Source: an uncultured Methylophaga sp. (GTDB taxonomy: Bacteria; Pseudomonadota; Gammaproteobacteria; GCF-002020875). From it: DNA of 64,000 bases. This document shows positions 30,779 through 40,696 of this stretch, piece by piece. The stretch is from the NCBI GenBank assembly GCA_937877715.1, contig CALEHW010000024.1, positions 1 to 64,000 on the forward strand, in the 5' to 3' direction. The stretch's first letter is position 1. Every line of letters begins with the position of its first letter. The notes beneath the pieces are model-generated. The model had not been told where the DNA came from. It was given only the letters and a program-made list of their open reading frames with translations, and did no database searches. The position numbers and the translations under genes are program-made.

Positions 30779-31237
30779 ATGAGTAGTGGGCTGGAGAAGT
30801 GGGATCGACGTTTTCTGGGGCTGGCTGCCCATGTTGCCGGATGGTCAAAGGATCCCAGTACCCAAGTGGGGGCTGTCATAGCCAATGGCAAAAGGGTTGT
30901 GTCACTGGGTTTCAACGGCTTCCCGCAGGGATTGTCGGATGATCACCGTCTGCATGACCGGGAGACCAAGTACTCACTGGTGCTCCATGCGGAGGAGAAT
31001 GCACTCCTCTTTTCAGGCTCCGACCTGAGTGGCAACACAGTCTATGTCTACCCGCTACCACCGTGCTCTCGCTGTGCCGCCAAAATCATCCAGACAGGGA
31101 TAACCAGGGTTGTCACCACCATTCCCGATGACATGTCCCGCTGGGAGGATAGTGTTGCCCTGACCCGTACCATATTCGAGGAGTCTGGGGTGGAGATGGT
31201 GGAGGTTCCGCTTACCCTGCTTGAAGAGGCTGACTAG
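30779..31237 (+). CDS. Cytidine/deoxycytidylate deaminase family protein (dCMP deaminase type)
   Basis: A zinc-dependent deaminase of 152 residues. The zinc and proton-shuttle motif HAEENALLF (about residue 70) and the PLPPCSRCAAKII motif (about 97-109) are intact. The N-terminal block KWDRRFLGLAAHVAGWSKDPSTQVGAVI and the spacing fit the dCMP deaminase/ComEB group, which makes dUMP for thymidylate synthesis. A broader nucleotide deaminase role cannot be excluded. It converges with the DUF3108 gene. Confidence 0.9.
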   Translation: MSSGLEKWDRRFLGLAAHVAGWSKDPSTQVGAVIANGKRVVSLGFNGFPQGLSDDHRLHDRETKYSLVLHAEENALLFSGSDLSGNTVYVYPLPPCSRCAAKIIQTGITRVVTTIPDDMSRWEDSVALTRTIFEESGVEMVEVPLTLLEEAD

Positions 31238-31255
31238 GAGTATATCCTGGGACAA

Positions 31256-31978
31256 TTACTGTAGGGAGCTGCTTCTGAGCCGCAGGCTAAATAGGGTGCC
31301 ATCCTTCTCCCGGTACTCTATCTGTACAGGCAGGTGGTCGAGATCCGGGGCGCTCCACAGCTCAAAGGTTATCTTCCCCTCTTTTTGTCGGGTAGTGCGG
31401 ATGGCGGAGAACTCTCCTGCCGGTACCGTGACATTCTCGACCTCCCCGGCGGTAAAAACATAGTCAGACCAGTGGCTGCTCTTGGCAACCTTGTATTCGA
31501 GGTTTCTGTTGCCCTGCTCGAGGTCGTGCATAAGGGCAAGTAGAAAGAGGGCCTCATCTACAGTGTTGGGCTGTAACTGATTCAGTTCTCTGCTATCACC
31601 ATTGTCGGTGAGGGTTACGGTTCTCTTCTCCCAGTCAAACTGCCTAGAGCGGTGCTTCTCCCGTTTTCCCGTCCGGTCATATCGATAGTGTAGTGGACGG
31701 ATCTCGCCGTTGTGCCACTCCCAGATCGACTCCTCATTGATGATCTTTTTTACAAAGAGTGCGGCAAGACCTGTCGGTTCGGTATGGATGGTGAGCCTCT
31801 CTCTCTGCTCCGCAGGGATGTGGGTGAGATCATAGGTGGTCTCTCCCAGGACCATCCCTTTGCTGCTCAGGATGTATTCGGCATGAAAGGTCTGTGGAAT
31901 TGCCTGTACCTCACCGTAGAGGATGACGGCGGCAATCAGGATGGTATTAAGAGTAGTTCCCCAGCTCAAGCGGTTCAT
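31256..31978 (-). CDS. DUF3108 domain-containing exported protein
   Basis: A 240-residue exported protein with a signal peptide (residues 1-26, ending EVQA). It has the DUF3108 fold pattern: FHAEYILSSKGMVLGETTYDL, then NEESIWEWHNGEIRPLHYRY and a C-terminal half ending LPVQIEYREKDGT. No function is established. Its start lies inside the end of purN (32-base overlap). The purM-purN-DUF3108 order is conserved in related bacteria. Confidence 0.88.
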   Translation of the reverse strand: MNRLSWGTTLNTILIAAVILYGEVQAIPQTFHAEYILSSKGMVLGETTYDLTHIPAEQRERLTIHTEPTGLAALFVKKIINEESIWEWHNGEIRPLHYRYDRTGKREKHRSRQFDWEKRTVTLTDNGDSRELNQLQPNTVDEALFLLALMHDLEQGNRNLEYKVAKSSHWSDYVFTAGEVENVTVPAGEFSAIRTTRQKEGKITFELWSAPDLDHLPVQIEYREKDGTLFSLRLRSSSLQ

Positions 31979-32606
31979 TCATCGGAGTCTGGTCGAACAG
32001 AAGCGTGTCGTCAACCATCTTGACCCGTCCATCGGCAATTAGACGAATCGCCTCCGGGTAGAGTTTGTGCTCCTCGGTCAGCACGCGGGAGGCAAGAGTG
32101 TCAGCATCATCACCATCCAAAACAGGAACTCGCGCCTGGATCAGTACTGGGCCACCATCCAGCTCCTCGGTAACGTAGTGAACGCTGGCCCCATGTTCTC
32201 GGGCACTAGTATCAAGAGCCTGCTGGTGGGTATCAAGCCCTCTGAAACGGGGTAGTAGAGAGGGGTGAATATTGAGCAGTCTGCCGTGGTAGTGGTGCAC
32301 AAAATCTGCGGAGAGGATGCGCATAAAACCGGCAAGAACGATCAGTTGAGGTTGGTGCTGGTCGATCTCTCGAATCAGCTCGTGATCATAGCTGATGCGA
32401 TCTGGAAATTCGGTGTGGTCAACAACGGTAGTTGGAACTCCCTGTTCCCTGGCAAATTGCAATCCGGCAGCATCGGGGCGGTTGCTGATAACTGCGCGGA
32501 TCTCTATGTTGGGTGGATTTTGCTGCTGTTGCGAATGGATAAGTGCACGCAGATTGCTGCCGCGCCCAGATATCAACACAACCACCGGGAGGGGAGAGCG
32601 TTTCAC
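31947..32606 (-). CDS. purN: Phosphoribosylglycinamide formyltransferase PurN
   Basis: PurN formylates GAR with 10-formyltetrahydrofolate, the third step of purine synthesis. Family motifs are VVVLISGRGSNLRALI near the N-terminus, the HPSLLPRFRGLDTH block with the catalytic region, and EHGASVHYVTEELDGGPVL, which includes the catalytic aspartate. I place the start at the GTG at 32606 (219 residues), 17 bases after purM. The in-frame ATG at 32666 would overlap purM by about 40 bases and add 20 residues the family lacks. The stop overlaps the DUF3108 gene. Confidence 0.93.
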   Translation of the reverse strand: MKRSPLPVVVLISGRGSNLRALIHSQQQQNPPNIEIRAVISNRPDAAGLQFAREQGVPTTVVDHTEFPDRISYDHELIREIDQHQPQLIVLAGFMRILSADFVHHYHGRLLNIHPSLLPRFRGLDTHQQALDTSAREHGASVHYVTEELDGGPVLIQARVPVLDGDDADTLASRVLTEEHKLYPEAIRLIADGRVKMVDDTLLFDQTPMNEPLELGNYS

Positions 32607-32625
32607 CCTGCGGCTCTCAGCAGCA

Positions 32626-33675
32626 TTATCCGTAAAAACGGACGGTTGGCTGTTGATTATCTCCATCAGAGGGGGAGATGGTGCCCAGCTGCCATGCGGA
32701 TTCTCCCTGTTCAGTCAGAATCTCGATGGTACGCTCTGCATCATCAGGAGAGACAACTACAACCATCCCTACCCCACAGTTGAATGTGCGAACCATCTCA
32801 TCCTCCTCAACATTGCCCTGCTGCTGTAGCCAGTTGAAAACGGCTGGCCACTGCCACGATGTCTTGTCGACCAGAGCGGTTGTGGAGTCAGGAAGTACAC
32901 GGGGCAGGTTTTCCGTAAGCCCGCCACCAGTAATATGGGCCAGTGCGTGGATGGGAAGCTGTTTCATCAGCTCCAGGATTGGGCGAACATAGATGCGAGT
33001 TGGTTCCAGCAGTCTCTCACCCAGAGGTTTTCCATCCAGATCGGAATCGAGATCGGCATCGCTGACCTCAATGATCTTGCGAATCAGGGAGTAGCCATTG
33101 GAGTGGGGGCCAGAGGAACGGATCCCGATCAATACATCACCAGCCTCAACTTTGGATCCATCAATAACCTCGCTCTTCTCTACTATGCCGACACTGAATC
33201 CTGCCAGATCATAATCCCCCTCACTGTACATCCCGGGCATCTCTGCAGTCTCACCACCTATCAGGGCAGCGCCAGCCTGCTCGCATCCGGTGGCAATACC
33301 ATCAACCACAGATACGGCCGTCTCGTTATCCAGCTTGCCGGTGGCGTAGTAGTCGAGGAAGAAGAGTGGTTCCGCACCCTGCACGATCAGGTCATTGACG
33401 CACATCGCTACCAGGTCGATACCGATTGTGTTGTGTCTCTCCATCTGCATGGCCAACCGCAGCTTGGTACCAACCCCATCGGTACCGGATACCAGCAGGG
33501 GATTGCTGTAACGGTCCAGTGGAATCTCGAAGAGGGCGCCAAAGCCACCAAGCCCGGACATTACCCCCGGACGGCGAGTACGTGCAGCCAGTGGTTTGAT
33601 CTGTTCAATCAGCTCATTGCCGGCATCAATATCTACGCCTGCATCGCTATAACTTAAAGATTTTTTTGAAGTCAT
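32626..33675 (-). CDS. purM: Phosphoribosylformylglycinamidine cyclo-ligase PurM
   Basis: PurM makes aminoimidazole ribonucleotide in purine synthesis. The 349-residue protein begins [18 protein letters not shown] and carries the ATP- and substrate-binding motifs [45 protein letters not shown] and [16 protein letters not shown]. The length equals E. coli PurM (345). purN follows in the same transcript. The gene is divergent from the phosphatidyltransferase at 33737. Confidence 0.97.
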   Translation of the reverse strand: MTSKKSLSYSDAGVDIDAGNELIEQIKPLAARTRRPGVMSGLGGFGALFEIPLDRYSNPLLVSGTDGVGTKLRLAMQMERHNTIGIDLVAMCVNDLIVQGAEPLFFLDYYATGKLDNETAVSVVDGIATGCEQAGAALIGGETAEMPGMYSEGDYDLAGFSVGIVEKSEVIDGSKVEAGDVLIGIRSSGPHSNGYSLIRKIIEVSDADLDSDLDGKPLGERLLEPTRIYVRPILELMKQLPIHALAHITGGGLTENLPRVLPDSTTALVDKTSWQWPAVFNWLQQQGNVEEDEMVRTFNCGVGMVVVVSPDDAERTIEILTEQGESAWQLGTISPSDGDNQQPTVRFYG

Positions 33676-33736
33676 TATGAATCTTGATGGGTCTTTGTGA
33701 GGTCGCTCAATTGAAAACAGGGTATTCTACCGGATT

Positions 33737-34306
33737 ATGGATCGACGCGATATTCCAAATCTCATTACCATGCTGCGGATGCTGCTGGTGGTTCCCATCA
33801 TCTGGCTTCTCCATAATGGGTTTTTTATGGAGTCCCTCTATCTGTTTGCCTTTGCCGGGATGAGTGATGGTCTTGATGGGTTTCTGGCAAAGAGGATGGG
33901 GTGGGAGAGCAGGCTGGGATCAATTCTTGATCCGCTTGCAGACAAGTTGCTGCTGATCTCTACAACCATAATGCTGGCCTGGCTGGGGTTGATTCCGGCC
34001 TGGTTAGTGGTGGTTATTGTGCTACGTGATCTACTGATTGTGGTGGGCGGTACAATCTACCACTACACTGTTGGGCAGTACGATATGTCGCCAAGTATTG
34101 TAAGTAAAATCAACACGTTTATTCAGATAGCTTATGTATTAGGTGTGGTAATGAGTCAGGCGTTCGAGTGGGTTGACGGGGGCTGGATAAGTGAAGAAAC
34201 GATGCTGTTGTCAGCATATGTGGTGTTAACAACAACTGTTATGAGTGGTGCAGATTATGTCTGGACCTGGGGGTGGAGTGCCTACCGGGAGAAGGGGCGT
34301 GGGTGA
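33737..34306 (+). CDS. CDP-alcohol phosphatidyltransferase family protein (PgsA-like)
   Basis: A membrane enzyme of 189 residues that swaps CMP for an alcohol head group in phospholipid synthesis. The family signature D-G-x2-D-G-x-L-A-x9-G-x3-D-x3-D is complete (DGLDGFLAKR, then GSILDPLADK) near residues 44-71. Four to five membrane segments follow. It resembles phosphatidylglycerolphosphate synthase, but copies linked to hda and purM often form a separate subgroup, so the acceptor is uncertain. Its stop overlaps the hda start by eight bases. Confidence 0.88.
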   Translation: MDRRDIPNLITMLRMLLVVPIIWLLHNGFFMESLYLFAFAGMSDGLDGFLAKRMGWESRLGSILDPLADKLLLISTTIMLAWLGLIPAWLVVVIVLRDLLIVVGGTIYHYTVGQYDMSPSIVSKINTFIQIAYVLGVVMSQAFEWVDGGWISEETMLLSAYVVLTTTVMSGADYVWTWGWSAYREKGRG

Positions 34307-34991
34307 GCAGATTCCGCTCTCCCTCTCACTGCAGGAGCGTGCCTCATTCGAAAACTTTCATGGACTCTCCAGACATGCCAATCTGGCTCTACTTGAGGAT
34401 ATAGGTAGTGGCACCGGGCCACATATGATCTATCTCTGGGGGCCGGAGGGGGTGGGTAAGAGCCATCTTCTATATGCAACATGCAATGCACTAGAGGGTA
34501 ATCGGGGGCGTTCCGTTGTGCTTCCGCTGAGAAGATCTCAGAGAAAGAATCCGGAGTTGCTAGAGGGGATGGAGCAGTACGATCTGGTCGCACTGGATGA
34601 TATTGATGCCGTAGCGGGCAGTGCCCTATGGGAAGAGTCACTATTCCATCTATTGAACCGGTTACGGGATCTCGGTAGTCGTGTCGTTATTACGGCACAA
34701 ACCTCACCATCCGGCCTCAATCTTGATCTGCCAGACCTCCGTTCACGTATTGGTGAGGGGGTTGTAGAGCATCTGACCCCGCTTGAGGATCGAGAGAAGT
34801 GGGATGTACTGCAGAAACGATCAGAGGCCAGAGGAATGGTGATGGGTGATGAGGTTGCCAGCTTTCTGATGAGTCGTACGGCCAGAGACTTTCATACCCT
34901 ATTTGCGTTACTGGATCAACTTGATGAACAGACCTTGGTGGCAAAACGCAGACTTACCATACCTTTTGTGAAGGAGTTGCTTTCACTTTGA
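34299..34991 (+). CDS. hda: DnaA regulatory inactivator Hda
   Basis: Hda couples to the sliding clamp and triggers ATP hydrolysis by DnaA after initiation. The 230-residue protein has the N-terminal clamp-binding motif QIPLSLSL (residues 4-11), Walker A GPEGVGKSH near residue 48, Walker B VALDDIDAV, and the C-terminal block LFALLDQLDEQTLVAKRRLTIPFVKELL, which is diagnostic of Hda. The GTG at 34299 has GAGAAGGGG upstream and places the clamp motif at the N-terminus. Earlier in-frame ATGs would lie deep inside the preceding gene. The end overlaps the convergent DUF2069 gene by nine bases. Confidence 0.94.
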   Translation: MGEQIPLSLSLQERASFENFHGLSRHANLALLEDIGSGTGPHMIYLWGPEGVGKSHLLYATCNALEGNRGRSVVLPLRRSQRKNPELLEGMEQYDLVALDDIDAVAGSALWEESLFHLLNRLRDLGSRVVITAQTSPSGLNLDLPDLRSRIGEGVVEHLTPLEDREKWDVLQKRSEARGMVMGDEVASFLMSRTARDFHTLFALLDQLDEQTLVAKRRLTIPFVKELLSL

Positions 34992-35348
34992 CTGCTCTGA
35001 CTTCCCGGCTATTCGTGCATATAGTGCACAGCTGAAGAAGAGGGCAAGACTGAGAAAGATCTCAATTCCTGAATAGATTCTTTCAGGAGGGTTGACCACA
35101 AAATCCCCGATTCCGTGAATAAGATACAGGAGGGCAAGAAATCCGGTCCATGCATGGGTGTAGGCGCGGCCGTGTAGGATTCCCCGTAGTGGAAAGAGTA
35201 GTGGCACAACCATTACTACGAGAGCCATGGCTACAGGGAAGTAGTGAGATGGTCCAAGCCAGACATTCCATAGCAGTAGGTGGGTGATCAGCGCAAAGTG
35301 GCTGGTAAGCGCCATGATTCGGAAAGTTTTTTGTTTCGAATTGGTCAT
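34983..35348 (-). CDS. DUF2069 family membrane protein
   Basis: A small inner-membrane protein of 121 residues with four hydrophobic segments. The N-terminal TSHFALITHLLLWNVWL and the motifs HGRAYTHAWTGFLALLYLIHG and FLSLALFFSCALYAR fit DUF2069. The function is unknown. The gene is convergent with hda and overlaps it by nine bases. Confidence 0.82.
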   Translation of the reverse strand: MTNSKQKTFRIMALTSHFALITHLLLWNVWLGPSHYFPVAMALVVMVVPLLFPLRGILHGRAYTHAWTGFLALLYLIHGIGDFVVNPPERIYSGIEIFLSLALFFSCALYARIAGKSEQSK

Positions 35349-35407
35349 AGTAATAGAGTAAGAAATCGTGGATTATATAGAAATCTCGAATTTCGAAATG
35401 GATCCTT

Positions 35408-35941
35408 ATGAAGTCACTGGAAACCCTGTTTGAAAATTTTCTCTGGAGTAGTCGCCTGGTTGTACTTACTGCTGTGCTTTCCAGTTTGCTGGCCTCACTG
35501 GCAATGTTCTATATGGCGACGGTTGATGCATTTTATATGGTTTCACACCTCTCTCACTATGCTGATTCGGCAATGGATGCTACTGCCAGAACTGCACTAC
35601 ATGCAGAGACGGTAACCCATATTGTGGAGATTGTGGATGGCTATCTACTGGCCACGGTACTGCTGATTTTTGCACTGGGGTTGTATGAGCTATTTATCAG
35701 CGAGATCGATGCAGCTGAGGGGGCGGAGACATCTTCAAGTGTTTTGCTGATCAAGAGTCTGGATGATCTAAAGGCACGGCTGGCTAAGGTTATCTTGATG
35801 ATCCTGATTGTGAAGTTCTTTGAGCATACTGTCTCCATGCATTTCGAGACACCACTGGACCTGCTCTATATGGCTGGTGGTATTGCCCTGATTGGCCTTG
35901 CTCTATATCTCTCACATGCCGGAGACGGGAAGGGTCATTGA
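35408..35941 (+). CDS. YqhA / UPF0114 family membrane protein
   Basis: An integral membrane protein of 177 residues with four predicted segments. It shows the UPF0114 pattern: FENFLWSSRLVVLTAVLSSLLASL at the N-terminus, a central IVEIVDGYLLATVLLIFALGLYELFIS, and LDDLKARLAKVILMILIVKFFEH. No activity has been established for the family. It ends 15 bases from the convergent fumarase gene. Confidence 0.88.
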   Translation: MKSLETLFENFLWSSRLVVLTAVLSSLLASLAMFYMATVDAFYMVSHLSHYADSAMDATARTALHAETVTHIVEIVDGYLLATVLLIFALGLYELFISEIDAAEGAETSSSVLLIKSLDDLKARLAKVILMILIVKFFEHTVSMHFETPLDLLYMAGGIALIGLALYLSHAGDGKGH

Positions 35942-35956
35942 TAGCTGTTACGCTGC

Positions 35957-37477
35957 CTATTTAGAGCGTCCAATCTCCTCAATACGTATCTTCCACTCTG
36001 CAGGACCGCTCTGGTGAACTGACTCACCATTGCTGTCGACTGCCACGGTGACCGGCATATCCTCGACCTCAAACTCGTATATCGCCTCCATTCCCAACTC
36101 CTCAAAGGCCACTACCCGAGACTTTTTGATTGCCTTGGCCACAAGGTAAGCCGCGCCACCAACGGCAATCAGGTAGACAGATCTGTGTTTTTTGATCGAC
36201 TCGATGGTGGCAGGTCCCCGTTCCGCCTTGCCAACCATGCCGATCAGTCCGGTCTTCTCCAGCATCATGTCGGTAAAACGGTCCATTCTGGTTGAGGTGG
36301 TAGGGCCTGCGGGGCCGACTGCCTCATCTCTGACCGGGTCAACCGGGCCCACGTAGTAGATCATCTTGTTGGTCAGATCAACCCCATCAGGAAGCACCTC
36401 ACCAGCTGCAAACAGATCGGCAATACGCTTGTGTGCCGCGTCCCGTCCGGTCAGCAGTTTTCCACTTAGCAGCAGGGTCTCACCCGGTTTCCAACTCTGG
36501 GTCTCCTCTGGGGTCAGGCTGTCCAGATTGACTCTGCGTGCATCAGCATCCGGCTCCCAGATTGTCTCTGGCCACTCGTCTATTGATGGCGGGGTAAGTT
36601 CTGCAGCCCCTGATCCATCCAGGGTGAAGTGGAGATGTCTGGTAGCAGCACAGTTGGGGATAATGGCAACTGGCAGGGAGGCAGCGTGGGTCGGGCACTC
36701 TCTTACCTTTACATCCAGCACAGTGGTCAAGCCCCCAAGCCCCTGGGCACCGATTCCCAGTCCGTTGACTCGATCCATAATATCCAGCCGCAACTTCTCG
36801 GTGGTTGACTCTGCGCCCCGTTCGCGCAGCTGCTGAATATCGATCGGCTCCATCAGTGCCTCCTTGGCCATCAGCATCGCCTTCTCTGCAGTGCCGCCAA
36901 TACCGATTCCGAGCATTCCAGGGGGGCACCAGCCGGCGCCCATTGATGGTATCTGCTCAACCACCCAGTCGGCAACACTGGCACTTGGGTTGAGGTTGGC
37001 AAAACGTGACTTATTCTCCGAGCCGCCACCTTTTGCGGCAACGGTAACCTCGAGCAGATCACCTGGAACCACCTCGGTGTGGAGAATAGCGGGGGTATTA
37101 TCGCCGGTATTCTTGCGCTCCCCTGCAGGGTCTTCAACGATTGATGCACGCAGCCTGTTGCCCGGATCCTGGTAGGCGCGTCTGACCCCCTCATCGGCCA
37201 TCTCCTGTAGTGACATGTCGCTCTCCCACTGAACCCCCATGCCGATCTTGAGAAAGATAACCACAATCCCCGTGTCCTGGCATATGGGTCGTTTGCCCAA
37301 TGCGGACATTCGTGAATTCATCAGGATCTGGGCAATGGCGTCTCTGGCTGCCGGTGACTGCTCTCTCTCCCAGGCATCACCCATTGCCTGAATAAAATCA
37401 GTCGGATGGTAGTAGGATATGTACTGTAGTGCATCGGCAATGCTGGAGATAAAATCTTCTTGTTGGATCGTGCTCAT
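35957..37477 (-). CDS. Fumarate hydratase class I (iron-sulfur type)
   Basis: Interconverts fumarate and malate with a [4Fe-4S] cluster. The 506-residue single chain joins the alpha and beta regions as in E. coli FumA/FumB. Markers are RPICQDTGIVVIFLKIG (cluster cysteine), GAGWCPPGMLGIGIGGTAEKA, CAATRHLHF, GAGPTTSTRMD in the form VGPAGPTTSTRMDRF, and a C-terminal domain with AVGGAAYLVAKAI. The ATG at 37477 matches the family start; 27 upstream in-frame residues from 37558 look random. Such enzymes are oxygen-sensitive. Confidence 0.94.
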   Translation of the reverse strand: MSTIQQEDFISSIADALQYISYYHPTDFIQAMGDAWEREQSPAARDAIAQILMNSRMSALGKRPICQDTGIVVIFLKIGMGVQWESDMSLQEMADEGVRRAYQDPGNRLRASIVEDPAGERKNTGDNTPAILHTEVVPGDLLEVTVAAKGGGSENKSRFANLNPSASVADWVVEQIPSMGAGWCPPGMLGIGIGGTAEKAMLMAKEALMEPIDIQQLRERGAESTTEKLRLDIMDRVNGLGIGAQGLGGLTTVLDVKVRECPTHAASLPVAIIPNCAATRHLHFTLDGSGAAELTPPSIDEWPETIWEPDADARRVNLDSLTPEETQSWKPGETLLLSGKLLTGRDAAHKRIADLFAAGEVLPDGVDLTNKMIYYVGPVDPVRDEAVGPAGPTTSTRMDRFTDMMLEKTGLIGMVGKAERGPATIESIKKHRSVYLIAVGGAAYLVAKAIKKSRVVAFEELGMEAIYEFEVEDMPVTVAVDSNGESVHQSGPAEWKIRIEEIGRSK

Positions 37478-37643
37478 AGCCGTTATCCTAACATTGAATT
37501 TATGGTTCAACCATGGATGAAAAGGGGGAGCTGGGGCATTGGCTCTGGCAGGGGCCAACCTGGGCAGAGGTTGATAAGGTGGTTGGCGAGAATGTAGAGA
37601 TAGAGATTGGTGAGGGGTTTTCTACAGGGTGATAGCGGTTTTG

Positions 37644-40058
37644 TTAATGGCATGCCTTTTTGCTGCCATCTTCATCCTTTCCCCACTCATGGGCGGTGTG
37701 AGCCATCGCATCGAGACGTCGATCAACCATGCCATTGATTGAGTTAGCGGGATAGTTTCCACCGCCATCCCGCTCTCCGGCCGGTACCCCGGTCAGCAGG
37801 GCGATACCCTCATCTATAGTGGCGACAGGGTAGATATTGAATTGGCCCTGCCTGACCGCCTCTACCACCTCCTGCCTGAGCATCAGGTGCTGTACATTGG
37901 AGGCGGGGATCAGGACACCCTGGTCACCACTCAGACCCCGTTCCCTGCAGAGCTCGAAAAACCCCTCAATTTTCTCGTTAACACCACCAATAGACTGGAC
38001 CTCCCCCTTCTGATTAACGGATCCGGTAACCGCCAGAGACTGCCTGATCGGGGCATCAGCCAGTGAGGAGAGTAGTGTATAGAGCTCTGCTGAGGAGGCA
38101 CTGTCACCCTCAATTCCCCCATAACTCTGCTCAAAGACCAGAGAGGCGTGGAGGCTGAGGGGGCGTTCCCTGGCAAAACGCTCCCCAAGAAAACCTGAGA
38201 GTATCAGTACCCCCTTGGAGTGGATTGGGCCACCCATCTCTACCTCACGTTCGATATCGATGATGTCACCACTACCTAGACGTACATTAGCTGTGATTCG
38301 GTTCGCCTGCCCAAACATATTTTGACCCATCTTGGTTACAGAGAGGCCATTGATCTGTCCTGTTTTCTCTCCATCAGTCTCAACAAGAATATTGTTTTTC
38401 AGGATCTCTTCACGCATACGCTGCTCTATGCGGTCTGTACGGAAGCTCTGTTTCTCCAGTGCAACCTCTATATCTTCTGCAGAGACCATCTTTTTTCCGT
38501 TCTCTCGTGCCCAGAAATCGGCCTCTCTCAGGAGATCGGTTAGCTTACGAGTGCGGATGGAGAGCTTGCTGGTCTCACCAGCAAAACGGGAGGCCTGCTC
38601 AATCACACGGGCCACACCATCACTGGTAAAGGGGATCAACCCATTGTGGTTGGTCAGGGTGCTGATAAGGCGGGCATAGAGCCTATTATTCTCGGGTGTT
38701 CGATCCATCTCCTCCTCAAAATCGGCAGAGACCTTGAAGAGCTCGCCAAAATCAGGGTCGTAGTGGTGTAGTAGATAGTAGATCATCCGGTTGCCAAGAA
38801 TGACCACCTTGACATCAAGGGGGATGGGTTCCGGCTCCAGGGATGAGGTGGAGGCGAGGCTCAGCATCTGTTCCAGAGATTCGATGCGAATCTCCTGGGT
38901 CTGCAGGATCCGTTTCAGCCCCTCCCAGGCATAGGGGCGTTGCAGGATTCGGTGTGCGTCGATCAACAGAAAACCACCGTTGGCACGATGTAGTGAACCG
39001 GGCTTGACCATGGTGAAATCTGTGATGAGCGCCCCAAACTGTGCACGATGCTCAACCCGCCCGGTCAGGTTGAGATAGGTTGGGTGGGTCTCATAGATAA
39101 TGGGAGCCTGTTTCTCACCACCATTATCAACCAGGATGTTGATCATGTAGTGACGGAATGGGGAGCTGTCGGCAGTGATGAAGGGGAGTTGTGCGTTCTC
39201 CTCGTCTTCGCGACGGAAGCCCCCCGCGTTGTTAACAAGGTTTTCCTGAACATCATCAAGGTATTTGCATACCTCTGGCTCCGCCTCCCACTTTATGCGC
39301 AGCTCACCAATCTGCCCCTGCACCGCTGCATTGGCGGTATCACGATTAAGCTTTCTTACCTCTTCCTGAGTCTCACGGCGAGTGGCAGGAAGATGCTGCA
39401 CAACCTCGTTAAGCTTCTGCTCCAGGGTCTCGATATGTTCTGAAATTTCCTCTTGTTCATCATCGGAGAGCGCATCATACTCCTCGTTGGATATCGCCTT
39501 ACCCTCACGCATGGGTGCAAGGGTGAAGCCACTAGGTGTATGGATCAGGATGATGTCATGTGACTCCGCATCCTTGCGAACCTTGCTGATCGCCTCCTCA
39601 TTAAGATCCTCAAAGCGCTGCTGTATCTCCTGTGCAGCCTGGTTGTAATTCTCACTCTCAAATGCTGTCGGGATGGCAGACTGCAGATCCTCGATCAGAT
39701 GTTCCATATCCTTCTGCAGATCCGTAGCCTGACCAGCAGGAAGACGCAACACATGTGGCTTGTGTCCATCCTTGAAGTTGTTTATGTAACACCAGTCATC
39801 AGGAGGGGGTAGATTCTCTGCCTGACGCTGAAGGTAGAGCTGAACAACGGTATGTTTGCCAGTTCCTGGAGAGCCCATGGCATAGATATTGTAGCCATCC
39901 TGACGGATCCCCAGCCCAAAGTGGAGTGCCTCAACTGCTCTTGCCTGGCCGAGAATCTGGTTCAGATTTTCTAGTTCGGTTGTGTCACTAAAATCTAGTG
40001 AATCTGGATCGCAACGCTGAAAAAGTTGTTCTGGTTGAAGAGGTTTAATGGCAACCAT
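37644..40058 (-). CDS. Lon-like AAA+ protease (ATP-binding, C-terminal Lon catalytic domain)
   Basis: An 804-residue protease of the LonB/LonC-like group. It lacks the Lon N-terminal substrate domain. Walker A is GSPGTGKHT near residue 63, and a long coiled-coil insertion occupies about 120-270. A sensor region (ANGGFLLIDA, VKVVILGNR) follows. The C-terminal protease domain has the catalytic serine S653 in GDSASSAE and lysine K696 in GGVNEKIEG, spaced 43 residues apart exactly as in Lon. It lies 79 bases downstream of the host-attachment-family gene on the same strand. Confidence 0.92.
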   Translation of the reverse strand: MVAIKPLQPEQLFQRCDPDSLDFSDTTELENLNQILGQARAVEALHFGLGIRQDGYNIYAMGSPGTGKHTVVQLYLQRQAENLPPPDDWCYINNFKDGHKPHVLRLPAGQATDLQKDMEHLIEDLQSAIPTAFESENYNQAAQEIQQRFEDLNEEAISKVRKDAESHDIILIHTPSGFTLAPMREGKAISNEEYDALSDDEQEEISEHIETLEQKLNEVVQHLPATRRETQEEVRKLNRDTANAAVQGQIGELRIKWEAEPEVCKYLDDVQENLVNNAGGFRREDEENAQLPFITADSSPFRHYMINILVDNGGEKQAPIIYETHPTYLNLTGRVEHRAQFGALITDFTMVKPGSLHRANGGFLLIDAHRILQRPYAWEGLKRILQTQEIRIESLEQMLSLASTSSLEPEPIPLDVKVVILGNRMIYYLLHHYDPDFGELFKVSADFEEEMDRTPENNRLYARLISTLTNHNGLIPFTSDGVARVIEQASRFAGETSKLSIRTRKLTDLLREADFWARENGKKMVSAEDIEVALEKQSFRTDRIEQRMREEILKNNILVETDGEKTGQINGLSVTKMGQNMFGQANRITANVRLGSGDIIDIEREVEMGGPIHSKGVLILSGFLGERFARERPLSLHASLVFEQSYGGIEGDSASSAELYTLLSSLADAPIRQSLAVTGSVNQKGEVQSIGGVNEKIEGFFELCRERGLSGDQGVLIPASNVQHLMLRQEVVEAVRQGQFNIYPVATIDEGIALLTGVPAGERDGGGNYPANSINGMVDRRLDAMAHTAHEWGKDEDGSKKACH

Positions 40059-40137
40059 CTCTGTAGTCTTTCAGCCCCTCTCAAATACTTCTGGTTTGCG
40101 GGATAAGTCCGGCACTGGCAAGATGGTCATGGATATC

Positions 40138-40551
40138 CTATACAGAGAGTTTAATCAGATCCTTGTGCAGCTCCTCTATATCCATATCCGGATGTTTGGA
40201 TGCCTGTTTACGCAGGTGAGGTATCATTTGTGCGCCAGCTACCAGAACAATCTTCATCTTATCTGGATACTGTTTGATTGCGTGAAAGATCTCCACAGCA
40301 AATCGTCTTGTTATCTCCTCCTCATGTTTGCAGCGGTGGTCATCATAACCGTGCGCGTATGAGCCACTTCGGTTTCTTCCGCTCTTGTTGTTATCCCACA
40401 GCTTCTTCCCCTCAAGCTGACCCTCTGGGTTGATCAGATCATCAAGCTCATCAAGTTTTGGCCCAGGCTCTATTTCAGGCAGCTCCGGCCGTTTCAGGGT
40501 GAAGATGCGTGCATGTGCACAGTTCGCAACGATTACCAGGATATTTGTCAT
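40138..40551 (-). CDS. Host attachment family protein (PF10116 type)
   Basis: A 137-residue protein similar to the family named after an Agrobacterium plant-attachment protein. It begins with a beta-strand ILVIVANCAHARIF, has a variable loop with the HGYDDHRCKHEEEITRRFAVEIF helix, and ends IVLVAGAQMIPHLRK. The fold resembles release-factor-type domains; its biochemical role is unclear, and the name should not be read as proof of host contact. The second of two ATGs (40551) is preferred because AAGGAG lies about 8 bases before it. The first at 40557 is too close. Confidence 0.85.
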   Translation of the reverse strand: MTNILVIVANCAHARIFTLKRPELPEIEPGPKLDELDDLINPEGQLEGKKLWDNNKSGRNRSGSYAHGYDDHRCKHEEEITRRFAVEIFHAIKQYPDKMKIVLVAGAQMIPHLRKQASKHPDMDIEELHKDLIKLSV

Positions 40552-40696
40552 CACCATCTCTCCTTTTCATGAGGACCACTGTAACCAGGGGCAGACACCA
40601 CTAGATTACCCTATTCTCCAAAATGAGCAAGAAGCTGTGATTCCGATAGATTGAATTCATGGTATGGTCTTGGTAGATAGTAGAGAGGGTGGTTCA

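Noticed and set aside
37513-37632. Short frame of 39 codons between fumarase and the Lon-like gene
   Set aside because: It has no ribosome site, no recognisable motif, and overlaps the leader of fumarase on the other strand. Chance is more likely.
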